Of a DNA stretch of 64,000 nucleotides, positions 23,053 to 35,367 are shown in pieces. Made by a program: the position numbers and the translations under genes. Within the stretch, counting starts at the first letter, position 1. Each line of letters opens with the position of its first letter. The stretch lies in contig NMRA01000125.1 in the NCBI GenBank assembly GCA_002633005.1, positions 775,566 to 839,565 on the forward strand. The letters are read 5' to 3'. The stretch comes from Phoronis australis. Lineage: Eukaryota > Phoronida > Phoronidae. The notes beneath the pieces were generated by a model, which saw only the letters and a program-made list of their open reading frames with translations, was not told the DNA's origin and ran no database searches.

Positions 23053-25961
23053 TTTATTAGCTTAAGATTCGTCATGGTTTTCAGTTTAGATTGCCTGGCC
23101 GACTCTAAGGATGTCTAATAGATAAATTGATCAACCGAGCCTTGGACGCGACGAAAAATTAACAATCGTTTTCTAAAGACGAAACGAAAAACAGTCGTGT
23201 ATGGACAGATTAATTGGAATTGTCACTGTTACAGGAATTTTTCTATAGCATATTCAAGTTCGTAGAAAGATTACCAATGACAATTAAACAAGAACCATTA
23301 CAATTTGTTGACATTGGAAATGGGACACCCAATCACAAAACAATTGGTAATCGGATCTTGTATTAGGATTATCACGTGGATTTGACGCGCACTATCGCAA
23401 TCCGACATAGCACCCATTGCTGTGGAGACCGGGTATTTCCAGAGAATGTGAATGCCATGTCTCCATTTCTTTGTCCATGCATTGGTTGTCTCTAATTCCC
23501 ATTAATTTCCAAAAAGGACAATGGTTATCGATGTTATTTTGATATTATTGTTCTATGAGCTTTGTTTGAAAATCATTGGTATAGCGACTCTGAATATGTT
23601 CAACAATATTAATGATAGGTCTTTTAAAGCTTTGAATACATTTTTATCGCAGATGACAATTCTTTTGCAAATAAATGTCTTCATTTTCTGGGTTAATACT
23701 TAAACGTTCCAAACTCTGTCAAGTCACAGCCGCCAGCACTTTGCGATTCCATTTCTTTATTCTCGCGTTTCGTTCTTCTTAGACGGCGAACATTTTTTAC
23801 AAAAGCATCCCCATTCTCATGAACTCTAGTGGTCATTTAAACTCAAATTAAAACACTTTCAAGAGGTATGAGCAAACACGTTGTATCTAGTCGAAAATAA
23901 CGTCTGGCTACAGATGTAGTTCGTGAGGAAAGAAATTTGCTTGCGAGATAACGCTTGTGACAGTGGTAAAAACAGTTCTTAATAACGAATCTTCAACGTA
24001 TTTGTAAGACACGAAGATTTTTAAGGAGAAAAAAGGCCATAATAATAAAAATACACGTGCGTTTCGTGAAAAAAGCTTCCCTGCTTGTGTCTTTGCTTGC
24101 CCCCTACGCGACTGGGCTTTAGATACCGTTGCCAGTATGCTTGTAATCATTCGGTTAATACTATTATTCCATTGTTAATCTCATCGGCTCTCCCCACACG
24201 CCTCGAGCGTGCATAAATCACCTTATCGTGTTGGTTGCACGAGCAGCAGAAATCCTAGCTCAGGTGTACCTGAGTCATTGGCATGGTTAGTAAATCCGAA
24301 GTTCAAGTTGGCCGGTATTCCTTTGTTTAACACCTGTTTTTTGCCATTATGTCATTCGCTGTTCATCTACATGTAATTTATATTGTCCGATGCACATATA
24401 TTAATACATGTATGTGAACTCATTGTGCTGAAGAGAGTTGTTTTACAAATTAACACCAAATAGCAATTTAAATGTGAAAGTTGCATTAGTTATAGGCAAA
24501 GGGTGTCCTATTGTTTTCTTTTTTGAATTTTTTCCGACATGTCGGAATGCTGAAGTGCAAGTAACTTGTCTTACGGTCCAAACAATGTCCACAGAGCACC
24601 GGAAACACATAAGCTGTAGGAATTCCAAGCAGGAGTAAACAAGCCATTCCTTGAAAAAATAAAGATACTTTTTCGGCTTCAAATTAAAAACTTAATGTAA
24701 AATAAGGCTGATCAGCTTATGGTAGCAACCATTTTCCATAATGGTGTGTTTCAACAATACGTCGTGTTGAAACCACTACTGTACTACCACGTCATGGCGT
24801 CATTCTGAACAAGCAAAAATTCTGTCTTCAACACATTTTAAAAGAATTTACCACATACGTTTAAGTTCATTTTCTAATTGTGGGGTGTGCAGCGATAAAA
24901 TGGCTGCTGCAGGTGAAGAAGGCTTTACACAGTAAACAGCTAAGGTAATCAAACAAGTAGCTGTCGACGGATAGAGTATGTTGAGGTCCGTGTTTCGGAC
25001 TCGGCAAAGCAGTGATTGTGGTTAGAGATGAGACAAATGAAAAGAAACCGTTATTTCATTTGTATTTATTTGTGTCATGCTAAGATTCACTGTGCAATTT
25101 GCATGTTGTATTCTGCGGAGTGTTAATATTGTAACCCTACTTATTCCTAACATTAACTGTAATTTGTTGTTTAAGGCGTCAAATTTTTTTGGATAATTTT
25201 ATTATCGAGCTATGTATATCATATGTCAGTCAATTAGCAAATGCTTAGTGTGTGAAGTGAGTAATAGTTATTATCTTCTAATTTATTTTTATTGTATATA
25301 CATGTATGTTCTGTTAACTCTGTTGAAGATCGTTTCCAGTGAAAAGGCGCTTGCCTTGTCTTAGATCTCTTGCTCTGACAACGTTTGTTTAGTGTTGCTT
25401 TGTCGGCAAATCGTGTATAAGCAATAAATGTAACTAATTCGTTCCTCTTTTTATGCCAATAAGGGTTTAGGCTAGGCTCGGGATTTGGGCTGAACATTTG
25501 GGTTTGATTTTAGTTTTTCCTCCAACTGGAGTGTCGATGTACATGTAGCTCCTAAGTTAATTTGTGAAATGAGCTACAGTGTAGATGCCTGGCATTTACA
25601 TTTTCAGTCGAGCAAGCTTGATCAAACCAGATAGGCGCGTTACACGATAAATGAACAGTTGGTCGTTGTTATTTCTTTGTTAAAATGCATTCTTCAACTC
25701 GCCTGTCATTACTCCTTATAATCTATAACAATTTCATAATTGACACCCTGCCCTGGAGAACGTCTCTTGAGGGGGCTTCCTATTGACAAATATTTTATAT
25801 TTAGGCGTTTGTGTATGATGCCCAAGTGTTTTTACAATAAAGTATCAACTTATTTATGTCGTAACCTCGTACGTCTTTGAAATAGCCACCAAAGCAGGAC
25901 AAGATTTTCTACCTCAAACAATTTGGTTTAGCCTAAACACAGAACTTCGTTTTATTCTGAG
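23053..25961. other. Intergenic stretch
   Basis: About 2.9 kb with no supportable exon, RNA gene or clear repeat. Short open frames (for example 24443-24682 on both strands) are mutual antisense shadows without signatures. Confidence 0.35.
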
Positions 25962-26330
25962 TCCGTCTTTATTCAGACCATTCAACAGTGGAACAGTTTG
26001 CCAAATAGTCTAAAGGAGGCTGACTGTTATGATAATTTCAGACACCAACTCATTAGTTACCTGTGTTCGTCATAGCTGTCCCTCCTTTTTGCCACGCCCA
26101 TGTATATACCATAAAAAAGTTTTTTGTTTATTTATTTATTTTTAATTCAGTCTGTAAATCCAATTTGTAAATACTGTTTAATTTAATCTGTTTATCTATC
26201 TTAATTTATTTAATTTAAATTTTGTTGCACAGGACCATGCTGGATATTAGCCTTTGGCTAAAACATCTTTTATATCTATTGTATTTTATCCTCTATAAAT
26301 AAAGTTTATAATTGTTATTATTATTAATTT
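25962..26330 (+). mobile_element. 3' end of a LINE (reverse-transcriptase C-terminal remnant plus 3'UTR)
   Basis: The frame at 25962-26075 reads SVFIQTIQQWNSLPNSLKEA, followed by a short tail and a TAG stop. The pattern (F-x2-R/Q-T-x3-W-N-x-LP) is the usual C-terminus of non-LTR retrotransposon ORF2 proteins. A 3'UTR of about 250 bp follows, with GCCTTTGGCTAAAA, an AATAAA at about 26298, and a TTATTATTATTA tail typical of CR1/L2-like or related LINEs. It is a 5'-truncated insertion; the reverse transcriptase core is absent. Confidence 0.75.
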
Positions 26331-26599
26331 CGCGATGTAAACACATAAAAACAATGAAGGTGCTTGAAGTTGTACATTTATAACCTCAAAGTTTACATGG
26401 GCGCGTCGTATATAGTGAATTTCAAAGTAAGATGAAATAGAAATCTAGTGAGCTCGCTTCCGAGCATAGTGTAACCGTGGAATACGAGAAGTATGGACTC
26501 GTCTTATTCTTCGTATTCATGGTTCGTTTTGTTGTGCTAACGGCTTGTCCCAAGGCAATGACCATTTTATCGATTAGTGTTCAACACATACTTCCTGTT

Positions 26600-26690
26600 A
26601 GCAACAGCATGTGCATGCATTCGTGTCAAATTCGTATTGGCTATCAACAGCACGTGCATGCAGTTTTTGTCAAATTCTTATTGGCTATAT
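26600..26690 (+). repeat. Tandem ~50-bp duplication carrying inverted CCAAT boxes
   Basis: Two units each contain AACAGCAYGTGCATGCA, then GTCAAATTCKTATTGGCTAT. Each unit supplies an ATTGG (inverted CCAAT) motif. They lie 55-150 bp upstream of the TATA box at 26741. Confidence 0.6.
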
Positions 26691-26740
26691 ATGAATTGGG
26701 TTACGTTTGACCTATCACCAGTTCCCATTGCACTCTCACA

Positions 26741-26780
26741 TATAAAGCGCTGAAGAAAGTTTGCCACTATTGCTCAGTTC
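26741..26780 (+). promoter_or_regulatory. Candidate TATA plus initiator core promoter
   Basis: TATAAAG at 26741 is followed about 33 bp later by CTCAGTTC, which matches the TCAKTY initiator, with two inverted CCAAT boxes upstream. Downstream, TCTCAATAG then GTAAAG near 26850 could be the donor of a short non-coding first exon. No coding exon on this strand was identified, so the transcript is hypothetical. It points toward the 3' end of the zinc-finger gene, which lies on the opposite strand. Confidence 0.35.
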
Positions 26781-27421
26781 AACTTTTTCAGAAAAATAGT
26801 GCTACCGTGACCCTGAGCTTGCAATATACATACACTGTATGTCTCAATAGGTAAAGTTGGTTATTTAACTAAGAGTTAAATGAGGTAAATATTGCTGTAT
26901 GTCTATATGTAATTAACGCCAGGGTCGTTTAGGGTTAAACTGCTGGTAACTGCGAGGAACTTAGTTTTTCGGAAAAAGAGATGAGATTAAATATACTCCA
27001 ACTCATTGAGCTGAGTAAGTGCGTAATGGGACTGTGAACGTTTTTATTTTTCATTCACGTGCATTTATGATATAAAAATATAACAAATTATACATAATGT
27101 TAAGCAAACATAGCCGTTGTTCTGTTTACCGAGTCCAATAAGCGTTTATATGTGCACTAAATACACCATCTCCACCTACGTTTCGGTAGACTTAACAGTC
27201 AGACATCTTCAGGGAAAATTATTAATCACAGGTGAAGTATGATCCAGTCAAAAAATAGAATGGGTTGCAACTACAGAAAAAGCATATGGTTACAACACGT
27301 GCAGGGGTTTGGTGGGTCCAGTGCGATTGGACCGTGGACGTCGTGGCGTTTTCCTTAACTAAGATTGTCACCAGAGATATGTCTGCATCGTGATCACTCT
27401 AGCTCGTATACTGAAAACGGT

Positions 27422-27562
27422 TTAGAATTCGCGTCCAAAGGTGACGTGCGCACTTCGAATGTGTCTCGCCAGGGCGTCGCTCCGTGTGTATCTTTGCAAA
27501 CACCCAGGTACTGAGCATGCGCACGTTTTCTTCTCTGCAACCTTCAAATGGGTTTTTCGATG
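27422..27562 (-). CDS. Zinc-finger gene, exon 3 (rest of finger 3, finger 4, stop)
   Basis: The acceptor TTTTACAG precedes CAT CGA AAA, which supplies H218 and H222 and so completes finger 3 begun in exon 2 (phase 0 join after DHLNK). Finger 4 follows: C233-x4-C238-x12-H251-x4-H256 with a RSDALAR helix. The linker between fingers 3 and 4 (LKVAEKKTCA) is not the usual TGEKP. The frame ends REF-TAA at 27422. The exon encodes 46 residues. An AATAAA on this strand lies about 380 bp downstream (near 27045). Confidence 0.85.
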   Translation of the reverse strand, partial: HRKTHLKVAEKKTCACSVPGCLQRYTRSDALARHIRSAHVTFGREF

Positions 27563-28200
27563 CTGTAAAAGGAAATACAACGGATTCAAATGATGAGAAT
27601 TGTTCAAGGCTGGTACTGAACACTAGCGAAGAAGTGCTGTACATGAGATTTAAATATCGGACAAAACGAATAAGAAAGAACTTTAGATGTCGCCAATAGA
27701 CGGCAAACTTCATTTGTTTATTATTTCATTTTTTCTCAAAAATGCTTTTGGTGTGCTTGAAGCAACGCTGTAAGAAACTTAACATAATTAAGCTTATGTT
27801 GACTTGAACTCAGTAAACGTATAATATTTTCTGAAAGTAGAAAGCCTGCAGATTGTTTTACCAGTCTGACATATATCTAACAAACAAGAAAAGTGCATTA
27901 ATAGCAAAACAACGGCATCGATAAATGGCCAAATTGCGTTTGACTTTAAAATGCCATAGCGATTACGCAATTAGACTTATCCAAATTATCGTTTCGTTTT
28001 CGATTGATACAACTTTCGAAATTTTTCATGAAACTCATAAAAGTCTAACAGCGTGTTGGAGAACAGCGTATAAACCATAGTAACTAACAAGAGTTTCATG
28101 TGAATCCAATTAACCGTTTCTGAGAGCGATATGGTGTTGCAAAATTAGCCAGATTTTGATAATTCCCTGAGGTCCTAAATAATATTTAAACATGCATTAC

Positions 28201-28355
28201 CTTGTTTAAATGATCTTTGCGTCCGAATTTCTTCATACACTCCGGACACTGGTGGGGTTTTATTCCTGTGTGGATTCGTCTGTGACGAGTCAGCTCCTCA
28301 TTACGGGCGAATCGTTTACCGCAGGCTTCGTGGTCACATTGAAATGGTCGTTCAC
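28201..28355 (-). CDS. Zinc-finger gene, exon 2 (finger 2 and most of finger 3)
   Basis: The acceptor GGTTTCAG and donor AACAAG/GTAATG are canonical. The phase-1 join with exon 1 (G + GT) recreates the HTGERPF linker. Finger 2 is C172-x4-C177-x12-H190-x3-H194 with helix RNEELTR. The linker HTGIKPHQ follows, and finger 3 starts at C202-x2-C205 with helix RKDHLNK. The helices resemble the RSDELTR and RSDHLT helices of EGR and WT1 fingers, so a G-rich binding site is expected by family knowledge. Confidence 0.92.
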
Positions 28356-30809
28356 CTGAAACCAACACGGTCAGCATACACACACACGATATATATTCAG
28401 ATTTTTGTCAATATCATCGCTGCTAGAGTCGACGTCGCCATTGTCTTCGTCGTCGTCATTAGCTTGCTTTATTACAGTTCCAGGTTTGTTGTTTCGGCTT
28501 AAACTAATTAGAGTTGGGTTTTGTTTGTAAATTATGTTTTATTTCTTTTGAAACATGTGCTGCTATGTCGAAGCAGCATTCTTTAGAAATGAGTTTTGGA
28601 ATTAATTAGTTTTTGTAAAGAAACCTTTTATAAGAAACAACTGTCTTATACATTAACGAATGCTGACTTTGTCTGCTACAGGGTATGTCACTACATACAT
28701 GTACAGTAGTTTATGGTATTTGGGTATAGTACGTGCTACAACCCAGGCTCGAAAATCGGTTTCTATCAGTCGACGTGAAATCAAATCGAGAAGTTTAATT
28801 AACACATTTAAAACTTCTCCGAAACGCTGTGAACTATCATAGATTTGGTGCTGAAAAACAGTGTGTTCGGATTAAAGACACAAACAAAAGCAATGGGTGT
28901 TTTTAAATTACACAAAGTGTTTCGCTTCATGGACACAAATTATTAAGTAAAATCAGGAAAATTAAATAAGGACGTTCTGTATCAACATTTCAGGCAATAA
29001 ATCAATATGCGTAAGCTAATTTGTAATAGTAAGGCATTGTTCTATAACATCAACAGATGTTTGGGGAAAGAAAAATAGAAAACAAGCGACCAAAATAGCA
29101 GCAGTAAATAATCAGTTATAAATTCGACAGATTATACCCACTTTGTATAGCACATTGTAGAATATGAGCTATGTTTATTTAAGTTATAGCATGTAAGATT
29201 TATTATATTGGTGTTTTTAGAAAATTAATTTTGTCACGTGGCCAGTGTAAGTTAAAATAGTAAGACCAAGTAGTTCGTAAATGAAAAGACAAGTGCAATT
29301 CACGCATAAATTGCTAATTAAGATAGCCATTTTAACTTAATCTAACATCAGATATGAAAGAAACTGAGATGGAAATAATGTTTTCACAAAATTGAACTAC
29401 TGAACCTAGTGGATTTTGTTTTTTATCTCCTACAAAGGGCAGGAGACAGAAAAACTGACATTGATTTTTCCTTGTGCACACAACTTTATTAGGGACGGTA
29501 CAGACAATACGTTTTAATTCATGAATACTGTTGGCGATGGAAAAATATTACTTGATTTCGGTAACTTGGAGACGATAGGCCCAGTGCAGTGTTTTTCGAC
29601 TATGTCGAAGGATTATACCGTTGTTTTGCATAAGATCGGTCGGCATATGTTGATGAACTAAGCAAAATAATGGCGACGGAATTTAGAAAACCTTCTAGTA
29701 TGTTCTATCTGGTTCGTATGCTCGGGGTCTTAATTTTATATATCAGAGGCAATGAAGTAGATTAGGGTAAACTAGTGCGCCCGTTCGACACTTTCCTTTG
29801 TTCGCCAATTAGTGGCGTAACCAATCGTAAAACGGGAAATAAAGTAAAATTGTGGTTGATGTACAAGTTAGTCAGCCTATGAGATACGGGTTTCATTTAT
29901 TTATCTATATACACATGTAACAACTATTCGAATATGGTGTGCTTAACTGATTTTATGTTCGCACACTAGTCTTAGGCTAACTTGGTCTGTTTTGAACCAC
30001 TGACTTTTAATAAACAAACTGATTAATTTGTTGGTTTGAACATACAAAAAGTAGAAACCAGAGTCAATTTGGAATTTAGGACTTTGTTAATTTATGTATA
30101 AGATACCGGATACTGCCACGTATATAAATGAAGTGATTGACTTTTAAATTGTTTTAAACAAATCTAAAATGTTTTCAGGTGTTTAATTACTTCAAAAATC
30201 CACACTAAGTGCATATTTTTCACATTTTAAAATTATTTAAACATAAAAATCGTTTATTTCATACGCGGACAGACCTGTACAAAATTAATGTAGTTGCCGA
30301 TCTCATATCCTGCTTACATTAACATAAAACTGTGTCAGAATACTGCAAATCGCGTTTTACTTGATATTCTAGAACCTTTTTGGAGTTCCGATTTTCATAT
30401 AAATATCTAACTGCATGGTATAATTAAAGTTATGGTCAGCTTTTGAGCAGCATTGCGTACTTCTGCCAATCTGTCTGGTATAAAGGTGGCGTTATTCCAT
30501 CGCTAAAGATACTTGATTGGGCGTATGCATGTCAGTGACTTCTGACCGGAGATTTACAGGACGATTGTATAATTCATGCAAAACATACTCTCGCATTGCC
30601 CGTAAATGATACTACACACTGATACCCATTTTATCAATTTCACGCTTTCAAAGGCTACATGGAGGTGAGACAGGGAGAAATCTGTGCAATCAATTAACAT
30701 GTGCCAAGAGATTGCTAATTGGGGTTATTTCCACTGCATTTTGGTTATAACAGTAAAATTATTATTGACAACAGATCGCTATGTCAACCATCAAATATGA
30801 TAACATTAC
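28356..30809 (-). other. Intron 1 of the zinc-finger gene
   Basis: This 2454-bp AT-rich intron has GT..AG borders and holds no open frame with a signature and no clear repeat. Intron 2 (27563-28200) is 638 bp and likewise unremarkable. Confidence 0.7.
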
Positions 30810-31305
30810 CTGTATGCACACGATAGTGTCCTTTCAGTTGGCCGAAGTTGGCGCAAGCAACTTCACATCCGGGATACGTGCACACAAATCTTTTCAGTTT
30901 TTTAGCGGGCAGCGGTGTTGATTGCTGGGTTTTCGTGCTGTCTTTCACTAAAATGTTTTCAATCAAAAATGATGTTGAAAAATTCAACTCTGCAACTTTT
31001 CGTGCTATGTTTGTAACACACTGTTCGCCCGAAAATTGTGTGGTATTGTTCTCTGTCCTGTTCCCTGCCGTTTTCACTCCGGTGCTCAAACCGCCAAAGT
31101 ACGTGCTCATGAGATACTGTCTATAGAAAATTCCAGAGGCTACTCCTTGGTGGTGATAGACGGCATCAGGCAACCTTGGATCCATGAAAAATCTCCTACC
31201 AAATCCATAATAAGACCACCAGAACCTATCTTCGAAACTGGTTTCATTGAAAGACATTTTGTGCAATAAAATATTCGAGTGTGACTGTTTGCGAGACAAC
31301 TTCAT
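30810..31305 (-). CDS. WT1/EGR-type C2H2 zinc-finger transcription factor, exon 1 (N-terminus, eh1 motif, finger 1)
   Basis: With exons 2 (28355-28201) and 3 (27562-27422) this gives a 263-residue nuclear protein. The frame starts at 31305; a second ATG at 31257 (MSFNETSF) is equally plausible. The N-terminal 140 residues are rich in Tyr/Phe/Arg, then comes FLIENIL at 113-119, a perfect match to the eh1 motif FxIxxIL that binds Groucho/TLE co-repressors. A basic PAKKLKR follows, then finger 1 C142-x4-C147-x12-H160-x3-H164. The donor CATACAG/GTAATG splits the HTG linker. Finger spacing across the gene (Cx4C, Cx4C, Cx2C, Cx4C) is that of WT1, and the linkers HTGERP and HTGIKP are conserved-type. 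The role (sequence-specific repressor) is inferred. The N-terminus does not match WT1 as I know it, so it may be a distinct lineage-specific member. Confidence 0.85.
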
Positions 31306-32723
31306 TTATTGTCACGATATGCACTGACGAATTTATATCGGATTAGGGCTTTTGTAGGGCCAGACAGCCGCGGTATCAACCAAAGTTCGAGTTATGGACC
31401 GACCACAGAGGGCGCGATAACCAAAGTCCACGTGCTCGAGATCAAGGTTACATAAAGCACCTTTCGATGGCTCTGCACTCATCTATTAATATGCACCGTA
31501 TTACTGATAAGCAACGCGTATGAATTCACGGCCAATTTTAGTTCATACAAAAACGGATTCACAAAAATTGCGGCTTGGAGGATTATAACTTAGGTGACAA
31601 TGAGTGAACTACCAAAAAACAGTGTGCTCCTGCTTGTGTGTGTGTGTGTGTGTGTGGGTGGGTGGGTGTGTGTGTGCGTGTGTTTGTGTAATATATATTT
31701 ATGTTTGCGTGTGTATACAAGCCGGAAAACCCCAAAGTTAAAAGTAGTTACTAGTAAAGACGATATGGTAATCGGAAACATATCGGAAATAAATGTTTGT
31801 CGCCAACAGAATAACGGCAGGGAGTTGCAGTGGTGACTTTGTTGGCGGAAAGGAGTTAATGGCAACAGCGACGACGGCAAAATGCATTTTGGAATGATTG
31901 TTGGATGGAGGTAGTCTTCTTGAAGTTACCGTCTAGAATCGGCCAATGCAATAAAACAACACAACTCTAAACATTTGCTGGAATCGAAGTCGACGACTTA
32001 CCCAGTCGTTTAAGGTTATATAGTATCGCATCAGCATTTCTGTGTATTAAGCAAATTATCAGAAAAAGTACATTTTCTGAGAGAAGAGAGCCTGCAAAAT
32101 TTGCTTATTTACTTTATATCAATTTGCCAGTCACATGACTACATGTTTGTCTTTGTACTAAAGGTTATAGTCGAGAAGAACGGTACATTCATTAAAACAA
32201 CGGGATCAATAACATAGCCAAATCATGTTCGTCCGGTGGTGCAAGATGAAAACTCTAAAACGCTGTTACAGTTCCATAAATTACCTTTTCGTTTTCATTG
32301 TATGCAACTTTTGAGTTTTTCCTTAAAATTCCCATTTTGATAACCCCTAGTGCAAGACTGCAACATTACCGTGAACGGTGCACCACAGGGGGACAGGTTG
32401 GCTTTAGCCCTCCCACGTTTTTCAGTGCTGTGCCGCTAATGATTACGAAAACAATTCACCGTGATGTAGAAAAGTGCATAAAAGATAGAACCTACCTAAA
32501 ATTTTCATATAAATTCGATCAACCATTTCTGAGGTATGATGTTCCAAATCTCATTTTCTAAGGTCCAGCAGTCTGTCATTCACTGATTGGGATTTAGCTC
32601 CGCCAGCCGAGTGATCAGCCTGAAGAATTTTCTCATGTATCATGCCACGACCAAAGGCTATCGATGCAGCTCATCTGTTGCCATGAACATTTTCCGCAAC
32701 AGTTACTAATTTCGCTTCAAAAC
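31306..32723. other. Upstream flank of the zinc-finger gene with a GT microsatellite
   Basis: A GT/GGGT dinucleotide tract lies at about 31634-31688; open frames across it on both strands are artefacts of the tract. No TATA box with a clear initiator was found upstream of the zinc-finger start. Nothing else is supportable. Confidence 0.5.
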
Positions 32724-32972
32724 TACTGTGGCCCAAAGTTGACAATGAAATAATAACATTACGAAAAAAATCGCTTTTCTACGCGGAGCAAACCTTTCAG
32801 CTGCAGAGAAAATTTTTCTCAGTGAAAAAAATTATCCGCGGAGAAAACCTTTTCTCCGCGGGAAGACTTTTCCACGGCGAAGAAAACATTTATCCGCGGA
32901 GCAAAGTTTTTTCCACGGAGAAAAGTGATTTTTTTCATAATGTTTTTTCAATGTCAGTTCTGGGCCACCGTA
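32724..32972. mobile_element. 249-bp MITE, ~50-bp TIRs, 6-bp TSD CAAAAC, palindromic interior
   Basis: The ends TACTGTGGCCCA and TACGGTGGCCCA (reverse strand) are inverted repeats. They continue with TTGACAATGAAA, AACATTACGAAAAAAATCGC and its mirror on the other side. CAAAAC flanks both sides (32718-32723 and 32973-32978). The interior is a run of degenerate units of about 20 bp built on the palindrome TCCGCGGA with AAAA/TTTT borders. It has no coding capacity. Confidence 0.85.
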
Positions 32973-33327
32973 CAAAACCGCAATTACGTTACTATTTTAA
33001 GAATAAATGAATGCAATTCTAGAGTACAGGTCTGGTGTCCAGAATCTTTTCCCTATAAGAGCATAGGCTAGCAATTGTAATTAACAGATGTGTCGTTGGT
33101 GTTATTACTCGAGGTCGAGATCATTCAAATTTTTTGAAACTGCGAGGAAGTCGGTCAACAAACTCTGAAAGCTTTTCAATATTTAGTTTTAGGTTTAGAC
33201 TCAAATTCAATCAAAAGTAAGCATTTCTGACAGACTAGGAATGCAAATAAACTAGTCTAACTGGCAAAACGTCGACTGGCTAGTTCGACGTTACCGGATA
33301 TGTTCCAGGAAGTGATCTTGCACGGCA

Positions 33328-33452
33328 GTCCAGACGTGCGTTCACTTAAGGCTAGAATCTCTCGAAAAAGCAAGAACATCCAAAACTTCGCGAGATATCG
33401 TCATGTATTACGAGCGAAACACGTGAGCAAACAATCTTCCTAATAGAACGCT
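33328..33452. mobile_element. Diverged relative of the 10979 MITE
   Basis: In the same order as the reverse complement of 10979-11106 it shows GTGCGTTCA, AAAAAGCAAGA, ACTTCGCGAGAT, TCGTCATGTATTA and ACACGTGA. The terminal repeats are eroded. A shorter fragment with CTTCGCGAGATTATTG lies at 34010-34030. Confidence 0.5.
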
Positions 33453-33740
33453 TGCGTCAACCAAACTCTACCCCCATGACATCGTATGGATGTCGCAAGC
33501 TATTGTTTAACTTGTGAACTTCATGCGACGGACGTAAGCGCGACGCATGGTTATCACCTGTAGGGCAATACCAGTGTTTGCTTTGTTGCGTCTTTTTTCA
33601 ATATAACAAAGCAGGTCGCACGGATATCGTACCTTGGGCGCACATCAGTAAGTTACCGATAAATGGTTACCATTTTCTTTATTTTAAGAAAGAAAAGCAG
33701 AATGCACAATGGCTTCGCCTATCTATTTGTCGCTACGCTA
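33452..33740 (+). repeat. Duplicated segment, partner at 37310-37605
   Basis: About 290 bp is collinear with 37310-37605. Shared blocks include GCTATTGTTTAACTTG, CATGCGACGG, CGCATGGTTATC-like sequence, ACCAGTGTTT, GTTGCGTCTTT and TTACCGATAAATG. Divergence appears to be about 20-25 %. It lies next to the 33.3 kb MITE relative. Function is unknown. Confidence 0.7.
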
Positions 33741-35367
33741 CGTGAGCTTTTCGATTTTGGCCCAAATAATTATAGAGGTTACTCCTAATACAATACGCTT
33801 CGCCTCTTCGCCTCCACTTCGCCTCCTTTACTTAAATTTACATTACAAACTTCTATCAGCGCCGCCATACGCATCTACCATTTTCAGCTGACCAAGCGGT
33901 CGTTCCGTAAGACACGAGAATCTCGCCGTGAAACGCGCGATCACTCACGACGTTATGGGAATAGCTCCATGTACAAGTAGTACAAGGAAAGCACGTGACC
34001 ACGCTAGCTTCTTCGCGAGATTATTGCGTCTACGAAACTCAGATACTTCAAGACAACTTCTCGATTTCAGTGAACTGGACGAATCGTCGATTTGTGATAA
34101 AATCACAAAAACTCAATGGATTTTGTTACATTTATCTTTGGCCTAAGCTAATAGCTGTCTTAGGCCAAACTAATTGTGAATGTGCGGTTTTTTGGTCTTA
34201 AAAATTATTTAAAGTATTCTTCAAAAAGCGTGTAGCTTTGTAGGCTTTGATTAGCCGTGCATATTTCGTACGGATGGGATTATACAGCCGTATACGATTA
34301 CTGCTGATTACATCAAACCTTCACCTGGCACAAAATTCTGCTTCGCTGTGAAAAGGCCTTAAGCAACAAAATAATAGTGATAAAAATCGCAAATTACCAT
34401 AGAATGTTTAATGTTTCCTTCAAGCACGTAAAATTACATTACTCTCACGAACGTTTATCACTGTCTACTAGCTGCACGAGAATTAATTGCGGAATTAACA
34501 AACTATTTGTTTGCTTTGTCGATTAATCGCAGATATAGAGTTTGAGTTGACACTTTGAGAAGGCACTGGATGAGATGATATATCATGTTTCTCACCAAGT
34601 GAACAAGTATTAAGATAGTTGATGACAGATAGCGGGATGAGGCCACTGCGTACGCCCTCAAGGTTGTGTTTAAGAAACATGTACTTGTCGCAGTTGAATG
34701 ATCGTGATCTATAATTATTTACGCGACGTTTATAATTTGTGGTCAACAACATCAGTCAAATAAGCCGTAAACAAACTCTCTTCACGTATTCGCGTGTTTG
34801 TTCTTCCAAAGCAAGCAACATTTTGTACGCTTGTCATTTATTTGGATTGAGATCAAACTCGTTCTATGCTAAGTTCGCCCGTTTCCGAGTGCTTTTAGCA
34901 TATACATTACATTACATAGGGCCTATTTACATCATATCGTCGTACGAAAATTGACAAGTAGTGTATTGAATGAGCGTGATTGCAATTGATTTCAGTAAAA
35001 CTAGAAATTTTGAGCCGCTGTCCGCACGTACTATGGTATAATGAAACTTAGTGGGGTCCGTTTGGTCGAGGTCGTAAGACCGGTCTTAAAAGACTGTCAT
35101 AACTTCGTTTTCAATTTGCAAGCACTAAGGAATTAAATGCCTACGACCGACTTACGATCGAGTGTATGACCTTTGATAAAACAGATCCCTGGTTGTCTGA
35201 AGCAGTAACGAACTTCCAGTTCTACCAAGCTACAGTGCACGACATCACTTCTAATCTCATTAAACAGCAACATGAAACGAAATTAATTTAAATCGATAAG
35301 AGGTCTAAACGTAATGTTCTTTTATCAGAAAGCGCATGTTTATAGCTTCTTGAAGTTTTACGCTATA
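33741..35367. other. Intergenic stretch
   Basis: No supportable gene. It includes the small fragment related to the 10979 MITE near 34010. Confidence 0.35.
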
